From: Halopseudomonas bauzanensis
GTDB taxonomy: Bacteria > Pseudomonadota > Gammaproteobacteria > Pseudomonadales > Pseudomonadaceae
DNA length: 64,000 nt
Assembly (NCBI RefSeq): GCF_900114735.1
Contig: NZ_FOUA01000006.1
Span: 206,246-270,245, forward strand
Reading direction: 5' to 3'
The notes under the pieces were generated by a model. That model was not told the DNA's origin, did no database searches, and saw only the letters and a list, made by a program, of their open reading frames with translations. This document shows positions 56,040 through 64,000 of the stretch, piece by piece (positions within the stretch are counted from its first letter, which is position 1; the number at the start of each line of letters is the position of its first letter). Both the position numbers and the translations under genes were made by a program.

Positions 56040-56979
56040 GCCGGTACCCTTGAGCCAGGAAGGTGAGCGACATCAGGATCAGCGCCCGGAGCTGATCTGT
56101 GTGATCATTCCTGCTTATAACTATGCGTCTTCTTTGGCGCGTGCAGCGCAGTCAATACTCGGACAGCGTGACGCCCGCACGGAGTTGTTGATTATCGATG
56201 ATGGGTCGACGGACGTAACCCCTGCGGTGATCGATGCCTTGCATCTCGCCTATCCTGGACAGTTCAGAAGTATTCGCAAGGAAAATGGCGGCTTGGCCTC
56301 TGTGCGTAATCTGGGTATTCGTGAGAGTCGTGCTGACTGGCTGGTATTTCTGGATGCCGACGACGAGTTTGTACCGGGGGCTTTGGGCAAGCTGATTGAA
56401 CATATCGATAATAATGCTCAAAGCCGCTTGGTCATGGGTGAACATATTTCGATCAATGCAGCAGGCAATCGACGCCGGCACCGTAATAAACCTTTACCTG
56501 GAAGTGCTTTTGAGCGGGTCAAGGGCTATTTGCTAGATAAAACAATAGGCCTTTCCAATGGCGGCTGTGCCATGCATCGGGAAGTATTCAGCATGGGTGA
56601 TTATCCGGAAAGATTTCGCAACTCTGAGGATCTGCCAGTTTTCGCCCAGGCACTGGCCAATTTCCCCGTGAGTCAACTGAATGAGCCCTTGTTGCTGCTT
56701 TACAAGCATGATGACAGTTTGCGGCACCACACAGGGTATGGGCAGCAAGTTGGCCTGCAGGTTGTTGACGAGGTTTTCTCGCGCCTGCCAGAGTCCATGC
56801 AGTCAATGCGCAAGGATTTTTATGTGCAGCGCTGTCTATCGCTGTTTCGCAGTGCCTATCTGGCCAAAGAAAATACCCAGGCCAAGACTTTTTTCTTGCA
56901 TGCGCTAAGGATGGACTGGCGTGTGTTGTTGAATCTGAGTTATTCCCGTAAGGCCCTGCGCATATGGCTACGCAATTGA
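56029..56979 (+). CDS. GT2-family glycosyltransferase
   Basis: A 316-aa GT-A fold transferase using a nucleotide sugar. The motif ICVIIPAYNYASSLARAAQSILGQ is followed by LLIIDDGSTDVTPAVIDAL and DWLVFLDADDEFVPGALGKL, the DxD-type metal site, then GLSNGGCAMHREVF. The C-terminal half is helical with basic residues. The GTG at 56029 is preceded by AAGGAGGGGG and overlaps the end of wapO by 11 nt. Donor and acceptor are unknown; context says LPS core or O-unit. From here on the sequence is AT-richer than the block before it. Confidence 0.86.
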   Translation: MLDKPVPLSQEGERHQDQRPELICVIIPAYNYASSLARAAQSILGQRDARTELLIIDDGSTDVTPAVIDALHLAYPGQFRSIRKENGGLASVRNLGIRESRADWLVFLDADDEFVPGALGKLIEHIDNNAQSRLVMGEHISINAAGNRRRHRNKPLPGSAFERVKGYLLDKTIGLSNGGCAMHREVFSMGDYPERFRNSEDLPVFAQALANFPVSQLNEPLLLLYKHDDSLRHHTGYGQQVGLQVVDEVFSRLPESMQSMRKDFYVQRCLSLFRSAYLAKENTQAKTFFLHALRMDWRVLLNLSYSRKALRIWLRN

Positions 56980-57067
56980 GTGCTGCCGGGTGATATTACT
57001 TCCGGTTGAAGCCTTCTACGCATGAAAACTCTGAATTGATTGGAAAGCACATGGAGCGGAGGGTAGG

Positions 57068-58216
57068 TTGAGTAAAAGGATAAAGGTTCTACAGATACAG
57101 CTGCGTTACAACGTCAACGCCTCTGATCTGGCTGAGCAAGTGATCGCGGGTCTACTAACAGAACGCTATGGTGTTACCACGTTGTTTCTTCGCGGCAGGC
57201 CAGGGCCTGACGAACCAGTGAGTGCTGCTGAACGCTCGATCTATTTTGATCTCGGTAAATCAGACCTGAAGGGGCTGAAACGCTGGTCAGCTCTGCTGAA
57301 GTTGTATCGTTTTTGTCGTGATGAAGGCTTTGACGTTGTCATTGCCCATCGATTCAAGCCAATCAGTATGATGATGTGGCTTAGCAAGCTGTTGAAACGC
57401 ACGGCCTTTATCGGTGTTCAACACGGTATCGGCGACTATGACCGGCGAGCGCGTGTATTTGAAGCCAGTTGGCTTATTGGGCCACGGTGGCACATTGTTG
57501 GCGTCTCGCAGGCAGTAAAACATTATTTGTTGTCCAAGGTTCCTGGCTTCACCGAAAGCAATACCTCTCATATCAATAATGCTATTGATATCGATCGGGC
57601 CACCGGCATGCTATTAGACAGCCGTGAGGCTCGTAGCAGGCTTGGACTGCCTCAGGAGCGTCGAATAGTTGGCTGTATTGGCCGTCTTGTGCCTGTGAAG
57701 GGACATGCCACGTTGATCGCCGCTTTTGCCAGGTTGGCGGCGCGCTATCCAGATGTGTTGATCGCCATTATTGGTGAAGGGCGCTCGCGGGAAGAACTTG
57801 AGGCATTGGTTGCGGAGCATGGCTTGCAGGAGCGGGTTGTGCTTCTGGGGGCTCACCATGATGCTCTTCAGTATGTCAGGGCATTTGATATCTTCGCCAT
57901 GCCATCCCTCAGCGAGGGGCTGCCGTTGGCCCTGTTGGAAGCGCTTGCCGGCCAGCGTCCGGTTATTGGCTCCGATATTCCCAGTCTGGTGTCGATCCTG
58001 GAAGGGTGTTCCGGGCGTTCTTTTCAGGTAGGAAATGCTGATGATCTTGCCCGGCAGTTGAAACAGCTGTTGTCCATGGAGGACAGTCAGTTGCAAGCCT
58101 TGGGAGAGGCTGGCTATGCCTACTTGTGCGCGCAGCACAGCATCCATGATTTCAGAAAAAACTATCGCCAGCTACTTGAGAAAATGGTGATGCTCGTAGG
58201 GGATACAAGGCCGTGA
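57068..58216 (+). CDS. GT4-family glycosyltransferase
   Basis: A 382-aa GT-B fold enzyme. The donor half has [40 protein letters not shown] and the E-x7-E motif in [29 protein letters not shown], standard for GT4. The N-terminal acceptor half begins [25 protein letters not shown]. No ATG fits; TTG at 57068 has GGAGG 5 nt upstream. It overlaps rmlB by 4 nt, so it belongs to the sugar cassette. The substrate is unknown. The 88-bp gap before it has no feature beyond the ribosome-binding site. Confidence 0.86.
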   Translation: MSKRIKVLQIQLRYNVNASDLAEQVIAGLLTERYGVTTLFLRGRPGPDEPVSAAERSIYFDLGKSDLKGLKRWSALLKLYRFCRDEGFDVVIAHRFKPISMMMWLSKLLKRTAFIGVQHGIGDYDRRARVFEASWLIGPRWHIVGVSQAVKHYLLSKVPGFTESNTSHINNAIDIDRATGMLLDSREARSRLGLPQERRIVGCIGRLVPVKGHATLIAAFARLAARYPDVLIAIIGEGRSREELEALVAEHGLQERVVLLGAHHDALQYVRAFDIFAMPSLSEGLPLALLEALAGQRPVIGSDIPSLVSILEGCSGRSFQVGNADDLARQLKQLLSMEDSQLQALGEAGYAYLCAQHSIHDFRKNYRQLLEKMVMLVGDTRP

Positions 58217-59310
58217 TAGAGCGTGTGCTGGTAACCGGAGGGGCGGGCTTTATCGGCTCGGCACTGATTCGATACCTTATCTCGCATACAGGTGTACAAA
58301 TAGCCAACATAGACAAGCTTACCTATGCCGGTAATTTGGAGTCGCTAGCCGATGTTGAGCATTCTGAGCGATATACCTTTTGTCAGGCGGATATTACTGA
58401 TGCCGCCGAGGTGCAGCGTATTGTCGAAAACTTCCGTCCGCAGGCCATTATGCACCTGGCTGCAGAGTCCCACGTTGACAGGTCTATTGACGGGCCCATT
58501 GAATTTGTCAGAACCAATGTTATGGGAACGGCTGTACTGCTGGACGCCGCCCGGAAATACTGGCAAGCCTTGCCAGAGCATGAGCAACAGAGCTTCCGTT
58601 TTCATCATGTGTCTACCGACGAGGTCTATGGTGATCTGGAAGGCAGTACAGAGCTGTTTACCGAGGTCACGAGTTATTCGCCCAGCTCACCCTATTCTGC
58701 CTCGAAGGCCGGATCCGACCATCTTGTCCGCGCATGGCAGCGTACCTATGGAATGCCGGTGCTGGTTACCAACTGTTCGAATAATTATGGGCCGTATCAT
58801 TTTCCCGAAAAGCTGATTCCACACATGATCCTCAATGCCTTGCATGGCAAGCCGCTACCGGTTTATGGCAATGGCATGCAGATTCGTGACTGGTTATATG
58901 TGGAAGATCATGCCAGAGCGCTTTGGCGAGTGGTTTGTGCGGGCGTGCCGGGGGAGACCTATAACATCGGTGGCCACAACGAGTTGGCAAATTTGAATGT
59001 GGTTGAAACGATTTGCGATCTGCTGGAGGAGCTTGTTCCTATTAAACTGGCAGGCGTCGCCAGCTACAGAAGCCTTATAAAGTTTGTCCAGGATCGCCCT
59101 GGCCATGATCGCCGCTATGCCATAGATGCCAGCAAGATTGAGCGTGAGCTGGGCTGGGTCCCGCAGGAGAGCTTTCAGACAGGGATTCGCAAGACAGTAT
59201 CCTGGTATCTGGAAAACCAGGAGTGGTGGCAGCGGGTATTGAGTGGTGACTACCGTCTTGGACGACTAGGTGCTGCTGGTGTGAATCATCAGGAGGGGGA
59301 CTATCAGTGA
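58213..59310 (+). CDS. rmlB: dTDP-glucose 4,6-dehydratase
   Basis: A 365-aa short-chain dehydrogenase/reductase converting dTDP-glucose to dTDP-4-keto-6-deoxyglucose. The NAD site is [18 protein letters not shown]; catalytic residues are in [13 protein letters not shown] (Thr-Asp-Glu triad) and [20 protein letters not shown] (YxxxK). The RmlB-type [25 protein letters not shown] and [15 protein letters not shown] blocks are present. It starts with GTG overlapping the previous stop (GTGA) and ends overlapping rmlA. A second RmlBA pair for rhamnose may exist elsewhere; here the partners point to an amino sugar. Confidence 0.95.
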   Translation: MIERVLVTGGAGFIGSALIRYLISHTGVQIANIDKLTYAGNLESLADVEHSERYTFCQADITDAAEVQRIVENFRPQAIMHLAAESHVDRSIDGPIEFVRTNVMGTAVLLDAARKYWQALPEHEQQSFRFHHVSTDEVYGDLEGSTELFTEVTSYSPSSPYSASKAGSDHLVRAWQRTYGMPVLVTNCSNNYGPYHFPEKLIPHMILNALHGKPLPVYGNGMQIRDWLYVEDHARALWRVVCAGVPGETYNIGGHNELANLNVVETICDLLEELVPIKLAGVASYRSLIKFVQDRPGHDRRYAIDASKIERELGWVPQESFQTGIRKTVSWYLENQEWWQRVLSGDYRLGRLGAAGVNHQEGDYQ

Positions 59311-60179
59311 AAGGCATTGTATTGGCAGGAGGGTCGGGTACGCGGCTTTATCCCATCACCAAAGGGGTGTCCAAACAACTGCTCCCGATTTATGACAAAC
59401 CGATGATTTATTACCCGTTGTCGGTTCTGATGCTGGCGGGTATTCGAGATATTCTGTTGATCAGTACCCCAGAGGATATTTCTGCCTATAAGCGTTTGCT
59501 TGGCAATGGTTCAGAGTTCGGTGTATCTATAACTTACGCGGAACAACCTAGCCCTGACGGGCTGGCTCAGGCTTTCATCATTGGTGAAGAGTTTATTGGG
59601 TCAGATCCAGTATGCCTGGTGCTGGGGGATAATATTTTTTATGGCCAGGGCTTTAGCCCAATGCTCAAAACGGCTGCAGGGAGAGGTTCGGGTGCAACGG
59701 TTTTTGGTTATCAGGTAAAAGATCCTGAGCGTTTTGGCGTCGTCTCGTTTGATGAAAACAGGCGGGCAGTGTCGATTGAAGAGAAGCCGCTGAACCCTCA
59801 ATCCTCCTATGCGGTAACAGGTCTCTACTTCTATGACAATGATGTCGTAGAAATGGCCAAGCAGGTTGTCCCTTCTCCCCGCGGCGAGCTGGAAATTACC
59901 AGCATCAACCAGGCCTATCTGGAGCGAGGTGATCTTAATGTCGAGCTGTTGGGACGGGGGTTTGCCTGGCTTGATACTGGCACACATGAGAGCCTGCTTG
60001 AGGCGGGGCTATTTGTAGAAACGATCGAGAAGCGGCAAGGCTATAAAATTGCCTGTCTGGAAGAAATTGCCTACAACAACGGTTGGCTGAGCAAGGAAGA
60101 GCTTCGACGCATAGGTCAGTCGCTAAGAAAGAACAGCTATGGCCAGTATTTGCTGAGTTTGGCGGAGGGCAGATTGTGA
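59307..60179 (+). CDS. rmlA: Glucose-1-phosphate thymidylyltransferase
   Basis: A 290-aa nucleotidyltransferase joining dTTP and glucose-1-phosphate to make dTDP-glucose, the first step of the pathway. The signature [45 protein letters not shown] and metal Asp in [10 protein letters not shown] are intact; [21 protein letters not shown] and [18 protein letters not shown] are conserved. GTG 59307 overlaps the rmlB stop, with AGGAGGGGG ahead. It also overlaps the next gene by 4 nt. Confidence 0.95.
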   Translation: MKGIVLAGGSGTRLYPITKGVSKQLLPIYDKPMIYYPLSVLMLAGIRDILLISTPEDISAYKRLLGNGSEFGVSITYAEQPSPDGLAQAFIIGEEFIGSDPVCLVLGDNIFYGQGFSPMLKTAAGRGSGATVFGYQVKDPERFGVVSFDENRRAVSIEEKPLNPQSSYAVTGLYFYDNDVVEMAKQVVPSPRGELEITSINQAYLERGDLNVELLGRGFAWLDTGTHESLLEAGLFVETIEKRQGYKIACLEEIAYNNGWLSKEELRRIGQSLRKNSYGQYLLSLAEGRL

Positions 60180-60580
60180 GTCTGGTGCAATGGATAGATT
60201 TTCCGTTGAGGGGTGATGATCGTGGGTCACTGATCGCTATCGAAGGGACCAGTAACGTGCCCTTCGGCATCGAACGAATATATTACATATTTGATACCAA
60301 GGCGGGCGTATCCCGTGGTTTCCATGCACACAAGGCTTTGCAACAGGTTGCTTTCTGTGTTTCCGGACGCTGTCGGATGCACCTGGATGACGGCGTCCAG
60401 CAGCAGGATGTCTGGCTTGATTCGCCAATCAGGGGGATATTTATTGACACCATGGTTTGGCACACCATGCATGATTTCAGTCAGGACTGTGTTCTCGTTG
60501 TATTAGCCAGTGCGCACTACGATGAGGGTGACTATATCCGTGACTACGAAGAGTTTCTCAAACAACGGGCTGTTATATGA
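60176..60580 (+). CDS. fdtA: dTDP-4-keto-6-deoxyglucose 3,4-ketoisomerase (FdtA/QdtA type)
   Basis: A 134-aa cupin that moves the keto group from C4 to C3 of dTDP-4-keto-6-deoxyglucose. The start is GTG 60176 ([17 protein letters not shown]), overlapping the rmlA stop. Cupin residues are in [30 protein letters not shown], with the two active-site histidines of RGFHAHK, and [23 protein letters not shown]. FdtA and QdtA give C4 epimers and cannot be told apart reliably here, so the product could lead to Fuc3N or Qui3N. Confidence 0.88.
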   Translation: MSLVQWIDFPLRGDDRGSLIAIEGTSNVPFGIERIYYIFDTKAGVSRGFHAHKALQQVAFCVSGRCRMHLDDGVQQQDVWLDSPIRGIFIDTMVWHTMHDFSQDCVLVVLASAHYDEGDYIRDYEEFLKQRAVI

Positions 60581-61098
60581 ATCTTGATGCCAAAACTATC
60601 CGTATGCGGCTGGTTGAAGAGGATGATGCAGAATTTATTCTGGCGCTGCGGCTGGATGAGAACTATGGGAAATATCTGTCCAGCACCGACGCCAGTGTCA
60701 GCAAACAACGTGAGTGGATTCGCCGCTACAAGCAGGATGAGCAGGCCGGTATACAGTACTATTTCATCATAGAGCGACAGGACGGTGTGCGCTGTGGGAC
60801 GGTTCGTGTCTATGATTTTCGTGAAAATTCTTTTTGCTGGGGGAGCTGGATTCTCAATCAGGACAAGACACGTTATGCGGCCATAGAGAGTGCTTTTCTT
60901 ATCTATAGGTTTGGATTCGAGGTTTTGGGGTTTGCCCAGTCCCACTTTGAAGTGATGAAAGATAACCAGCGTGTCATAGCCTTCCATGAAAAAATGGGTG
61001 CTGAGGTTGTTGGGGAAGATGAGCATAATCTGTACTTCACCATACAGAAGGCTGCGGTAGCAGAAAGCAAAAAAAAGTTGAGCAGCAAGATACAATGA
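60577..61098 (+). CDS. GNAT-family acetyltransferase, probable sugar N-acetyltransferase
   Basis: A 173-aa GNAT protein. [29 protein letters not shown] and [33 protein letters not shown] form the N-terminal fold, resembling PseH-type amino-sugar acetyltransferases. [36 protein letters not shown] carries the acetyl-CoA-binding end of GNATs. It is embedded between the isomerase and aminotransferase genes with 4-nt overlaps on both sides, so the likely job is acetylation of the 3-amino group made by the next enzyme. Characterised Fuc3NAc/Qui3NAc pathways that I recall use a left-handed beta-helix enzyme instead. Confidence 0.84.
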   Translation: MNLDAKTIRMRLVEEDDAEFILALRLDENYGKYLSSTDASVSKQREWIRRYKQDEQAGIQYYFIIERQDGVRCGTVRVYDFRENSFCWGSWILNQDKTRYAAIESAFLIYRFGFEVLGFAQSHFEVMKDNQRVIAFHEKMGAEVVGEDEHNLYFTIQKAAVAESKKKLSSKIQ

Positions 61099-62213
61099 TA
61101 CCTTTTTTAGATTTGCAGGCCGTAAATGCCTCGCTCCGCGAGGAGTTATTGAGTGCCGCAGCGCGCGTTATTGACTCGGGCTGGTACATTCAGGGCCAGG
61201 AACTCAAGGCCTTCGAGCAGGAGTTTGCGGCATACTGCGGTACACGGCATTGTGTAGGTGTTGCGAACGGGCTTGATGCGCTTATTCTTGTTTTGCGTGC
61301 CTGGAAAGCGCTGGGACGACTCAAGGAGGGGGATGAAGTCATTGTCCCTGCCAATACCTACATTGCCAGCATCCTGGCCATAACTGAAAATCGCCTGACT
61401 CCGGTTTTGGTAGAGCCTGATGAGCAGAGCTGCAATCTTTCTCCAAACAAGATTGCAGCTGCTATAACGCCGAATACAAAAGCCATTTTGGCGGTTCACC
61501 TGTATGGTCGGCTGGCTCCCATGGCTGACATCATGGCGTTGGCAGAAAAACACCAGCTTCTGGTGCTGGAAGATTCGGCCCAGGCCCACGGCGCCGCTAT
61601 CGGTGAGAGAAGAGCCGGCAGTTGGGGGCATGCTTCGGGCTTCAGCTTTTATCCTGGCAAGAACCTCGGTGCATTGGGTGATGGCGGAGCTGTCACGACC
61701 AGTGATGATGACCTGGCTGAAGCTGTTCGTGCCATTGGCAACTATGGTAGCCAAAAGAAGTACGAGAATATTTATCAGGGTGTCAATAGCCGATTGGATG
61801 AGTTGCAGGCAGCGCTGCTGAGAGTCAAGCTGGTTCGTCTTGATCAGGATACCAATGCCAGGCGGAAGGTGGCGCAGCGTTATCTCTCCGGTATCAGCCA
61901 TCCCTCGATTGCTCTGCCAGGCAGCAGTCAGTATTGGCTTGAATGTGCCGAGCAGCATGTGTGGCATCTGTTCATAGTGCGCTGTACTGATAGGCGCTCC
62001 TTGCAGGCGCATTTGCAGCAGCATGGCGTGCAGACCCTTGTTCACTACCCCATACCGCCACACTTGCAGCAGGCCTATAGCAGTTGGAACGGGTTGTCGC
62101 TACCGCTTACTGAAAAACTGCACGAGCAGGTTTTGAGTTTGCCCATCGGGCCTGCAATGACGAATGAGCAGGTAGAGTCAGTTGTGGCTGCCTGTAATGC
62201 ATATGGCTGCTGA
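61095..62213 (+). CDS. fdtB: dTDP-3-keto-6-deoxyhexose 3-aminotransferase (DegT/DnrJ/EryC1 family)
   Basis: A 372-aa PLP enzyme that installs the 3-amino group. It begins [68 protein letters not shown], typical of sugar aminotransferases. The PLP site is in [13 protein letters not shown] (Asp) and [20 protein letters not shown] (Lys). [14 protein letters not shown] and the C-terminal [12 protein letters not shown] complete the family pattern. ATG overlaps the GNAT gene (ATGA). FdtB versus QdtB is not decidable from sequence reading alone. Confidence 0.9.
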   Translation: MIPFLDLQAVNASLREELLSAAARVIDSGWYIQGQELKAFEQEFAAYCGTRHCVGVANGLDALILVLRAWKALGRLKEGDEVIVPANTYIASILAITENRLTPVLVEPDEQSCNLSPNKIAAAITPNTKAILAVHLYGRLAPMADIMALAEKHQLLVLEDSAQAHGAAIGERRAGSWGHASGFSFYPGKNLGALGDGGAVTTSDDDLAEAVRAIGNYGSQKKYENIYQGVNSRLDELQAALLRVKLVRLDQDTNARRKVAQRYLSGISHPSIALPGSSQYWLECAEQHVWHLFIVRCTDRRSLQAHLQQHGVQTLVHYPIPPHLQQAYSSWNGLSLPLTEKLHEQVLSLPIGPAMTNEQVESVVAACNAYGC

Positions 62214-62240
62214 AATGTGTCTGGCAAATCAGGAAGTGGC

Positions 62241-63128
62241 ATGAAGAGCATTGAGGATCAGGTGTCGGTGGGTGGACCTTTGGTCAGTGTGGTCGTGCCT
62301 TCATACAATCATGCGTCTTTCATTGAGGCCTGCCTGCAGAGTATCTTTGCACAGGACTATGCCAATAAGCAGGTGATAGTCATTGATGACGGCTCGACCG
62401 ATGACAGCCGAGAGTTGTTGCAACGATTGCAGGGCGATTACCCGTTCAAGCTGTATGTGCAAGCTAATCAAGGTCTGTTGAGCACGCTCAATCGGGCGCT
62501 GGCATTGGCTGAAGGCGACCTCTTTGTCCCTATTGCTTCAGATGATGTGATGCTGCCTGGCCGACTCAGTCGGCAGGTTGAGCACATGCATTCGCACCCT
62601 CAGGTGGCTATCTGCGGCGGAAATATTGTGCCTATTGCTGAAAATGGTGAAAGGTTGCCGCACAAGTATCGTCATCGGCCCGCTCGGCGCCTGGATTTTC
62701 GTGCAGTTTTCAGTGGCACGGTAGCGGGTGCGCCTGCTCCCAGCATGATGCTACGTACAGATGTTGTTCGTAACGTAGGTGGTTACGACGAGACCATGCG
62801 CATTGAAGACCTGTTAATGATGCTCAAGGTTACCAGAGCCGGTTACTTTATCGATGTACTGGAGGACGATCTGGCCTTTTATCGGGTACATGATGGCAAC
62901 ATGCATTCTCGTCTGGAGTTTATGTTCGATGAGGTATTACGGATATATGATTTGTATGCCGACGATCAGGATTATCAAGCGGTGTGTATCAAGCATTTCA
63001 AATCCTATTTTATGAAAGCAGCCAAAGCTGATCGCAGGCTAGCCTTGAAGATACTAAGGCGCATTCCGCTTAGGAGTATGGATTTGAAGGTACTGAGAGG
63101 AGTATTACGGATGCTGGTAAAGTATTGA
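62241..63128 (+). CDS. GT2-family glycosyltransferase
   Basis: A 295-aa GT-A fold transferase. It has LVSVVVPSYNHASFIEACLQSIFAQDYANKQVIVIDDGSTDDSRELL, then FVPIASDDVMLPGRLSRQVEHM in the DxD position (SDD), and YDETMRIEDLLMMLKVTRAGYFIDVLEDDLAFYRVHDGN. ATG 62241 has AGGAAG 5 nt upstream and is preferred to a GTG at 62217. It follows fdtB by 27 nt and is the last complete gene of the cassette; it may transfer the 3-amino sugar. The substrate is inferred from position only. Confidence 0.86.
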   Translation: MKSIEDQVSVGGPLVSVVVPSYNHASFIEACLQSIFAQDYANKQVIVIDDGSTDDSRELLQRLQGDYPFKLYVQANQGLLSTLNRALALAEGDLFVPIASDDVMLPGRLSRQVEHMHSHPQVAICGGNIVPIAENGERLPHKYRHRPARRLDFRAVFSGTVAGAPAPSMMLRTDVVRNVGGYDETMRIEDLLMMLKVTRAGYFIDVLEDDLAFYRVHDGNMHSRLEFMFDEVLRIYDLYADDQDYQAVCIKHFKSYFMKAAKADRRLALKILRRIPLRSMDLKVLRGVLRMLVKY

Positions 63129-63202
63129 GAGGCATTTATGTGTAGAAGTTTCGTAATTGCTCCATCAACCCCACTACCTTACAGGGTGCAATGATAGGCG
63201 GT

Positions 63203-63330
63203 TTACACAGCTTTATTTAAAGTCTCTAGGTATGTTTTTATCATTTTTCTAAGTTTAAATTTTTTAGATCGCTTTGCTACTGATGTTATTTGAAATTCAA
63301 TTTTTCTAGCTGAGATCAGCTGTACCCAGC
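63203..63330 (-). pseudogene. Possible 3' remnant of an AT-rich gene cut by the IS element
   Basis: On the minus strand an open frame ends ...FQITSVAKRSKKFKLRKMIK and then YLETLNKAV before the stop at 63203, in AT-rich, lysine-rich codons unlike the flanking IS. It runs leftwards out of the presumed IS edge near 63331, as expected for the tail of a gene interrupted by insertion. No family is recognised. The sequence 63129-63202 between it and the glycosyltransferase gene shows no feature. Confidence 0.35.
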
Positions 63331-64000
63331 TGTAATGACCCAGCGGAATTTGCACACTCAAGCCGCTAATTGTTGGTAAATCGTACTGGGTGTTTTCATC
63401 CCCAGTGCCTGATGAGGGCGCTGCTCGTTGTAGTACTTGAACCACGCCCTCAAGGTTTGCCTGGCTTCATCCAGTGTCTGGAAGTTATGAAGCCAGAGAC
63501 ACTGCTCTTTCACAGTTCGGATCAGTCGCTCAACCATCCCGTTCTGCTGCGGGGTGTGGGGACGGATGAACTCCTGTTTCAGACCGTATTGGTACACCGT
63601 CCGAGTGTAATGCCGAGAGGTAAATACCAGGCCGTTGTCACTACGCAGCGTGATCGGATCCTGAGCCCTGCCCAGCGTGCCGTACCGGGTAATGAGCGCC
63701 TCCTCCAGTGCTGCTTCAGCTGCCTTGGCGTTGCCGCTGGGGCTCAACCGCCAGCCAAGTGCCTCTCGGGTATAGCAGTCCATAACGATGGTCAGGGCGC
63801 ACCAACGGTGAACCGGACCACACCAGACACGTGCAATGTCTGTTGCCCAGCGCTCATTCGGGCGCGAGGCCACCGAAGGTAATGCCTGCACCCGGGGGCG
63901 GGCTCCACTGCGGCGCTTGCGCACCTGCCAGCCCTTGATCTGGAACAGGCGCTGGATGGTGTTCTTGTTCTCACCCAACAGCCAGGCAACGGTACGGTAG
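63331..64000 (-). mobile_element. IS3-family insertion sequence (partial, right part outside window)
   Basis: Defined by its transposase gene. The left boundary is estimated near 63331, where tgtaatgacccagcggaatt begins a short non-coding end before the transposase stop at 63358. The true terminal inverted repeat cannot be confirmed because the other end is outside the window. Confidence 0.75.
63358..64000 (-). CDS. IS3-family transposase, catalytic OrfB part (5' end outside window)
   Basis: About 214 codons of a DDE integrase-core transposase. The catalytic triad is visible: Asp in NERWATDIARVWCG, Asp in LRSDNGLVFTSRHY, Glu in QQNGMVERLIRTVKEQ. The C-terminal segment WFKYYNEQRPHQALGMKTPSTIYQQLA is typical of IS3 elements. 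At the right edge the frame continues as YRTVAWLLGENKNTIQRLFQ, a helix-turn-helix-like part, so the start lies beyond the window. No internal stop is seen. Confidence 0.93.
   Translation of the reverse strand, partial: YRTVAWLLGENKNTIQRLFQIKGWQVRKRRSGARPRVQALPSVASRPNERWATDIARVWCGPVHRWCALTIVMDCYTREALGWRLSPSGNAKAAEAALEEALITRYGTLGRAQDPITLRSDNGLVFTSRHYTRTVYQYGLKQEFIRPHTPQQNGMVERLIRTVKEQCLWLHNFQTLDEARQTLRAWFKYYNEQRPHQALGMKTPSTIYQQLAA

Overview
The window is a chromosomal segment from a member of the Pseudomonadaceae. Its genes and their order resemble Pseudomonas: liuABC leucine catabolism, radA beside a PilZ gene, thiO-pilR-pilS-bamD-rluD-pgeF-clpB, aceEF divergent from glnE, then ilvE-waaF-waaC-waaG-waaP and the lipopolysaccharide (LPS) core kinases. 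Protein lengths also fit (PilS 530 aa, WaaG 373 aa, IlvE 307 aa). The three-lipoyl AceF and the mosaic order suggest a relative such as Halopseudomonas rather than P. aeruginosa itself; that is inference. Most of the window is GC-rich. By eye, roughly 56-63.3 kb is richer in A/T (not computed).

Layout. 1-3.6 kb: leucine/isovalerate operon liuA-liuB-liuC on the minus strand, cut by the left edge. 3.8-6.6 kb: a solitary cbb3 oxidase catalytic subunit (ccoN) and an HPP-CBS membrane protein. 6.7-13.6 kb: a secreted Gly/Thr-rich protein, a divergent class A penicillin-binding protein, a HemD-family protein and a Lon-family protease. 13.6-13.95 kb: a non-coding spacer with two perfect DnaA boxes inside a duplicated 24-mer. 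13.9-20.4 kb: rlmG, mscL, polyphosphate:AMP phosphotransferase, radA, a MapZ-like PilZ protein and gdhA. 20.7-27.6 kb: ettA, glyA, a periplasmic binding protein, mqo and thiO. 27.7-36.7 kb: the pilRS two-component system, a small CxxC membrane protein, bamD, rluD-pgeF, and clpB behind a sigma-32 type promoter. 36.7-37.9 kb: a REP-associated tyrosine transposase bracketed by its REP palindromes. 37.9-46.8 kb: aceF and aceE divergent from glnE, with two identical operator-like palindromes between them, then ilvE.

46.8-56.0 kb is the conserved LPS inner-core block: heptosyltransferases WaaF and WaaC, glucosyltransferase WaaG, the kinase WaaP, three more kinase-fold proteins and the carbamoyltransferase WapO. 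Most junctions overlap by 4 nt. Following it (56.0-63.1 kb) is a tightly coupled cassette that should make a dTDP-3-acetamido-3,6-dideoxyhexose (Fuc3NAc or Qui3NAc type): RmlB, RmlA, a FdtA/QdtA-type ketoisomerase, a GNAT acetyltransferase and a FdtB/QdtB-type aminotransferase, flanked by three glycosyltransferases. The cassette ends at an IS3-family element cut by the right edge, which may have truncated an AT-rich gene.

The points most worth a second look are: the GNAT enzyme where a left-handed beta-helix acetyltransferase is usual; a MapZ homologue without the c-di-GMP-binding arginines; the DnaA-box locus; the paired aceE operators; a core-kinase homologue with Cys in place of the catalytic Asp; and the REP/transposase array with a 137-bp duplication. 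No tRNA, rRNA or CRISPR array was seen.
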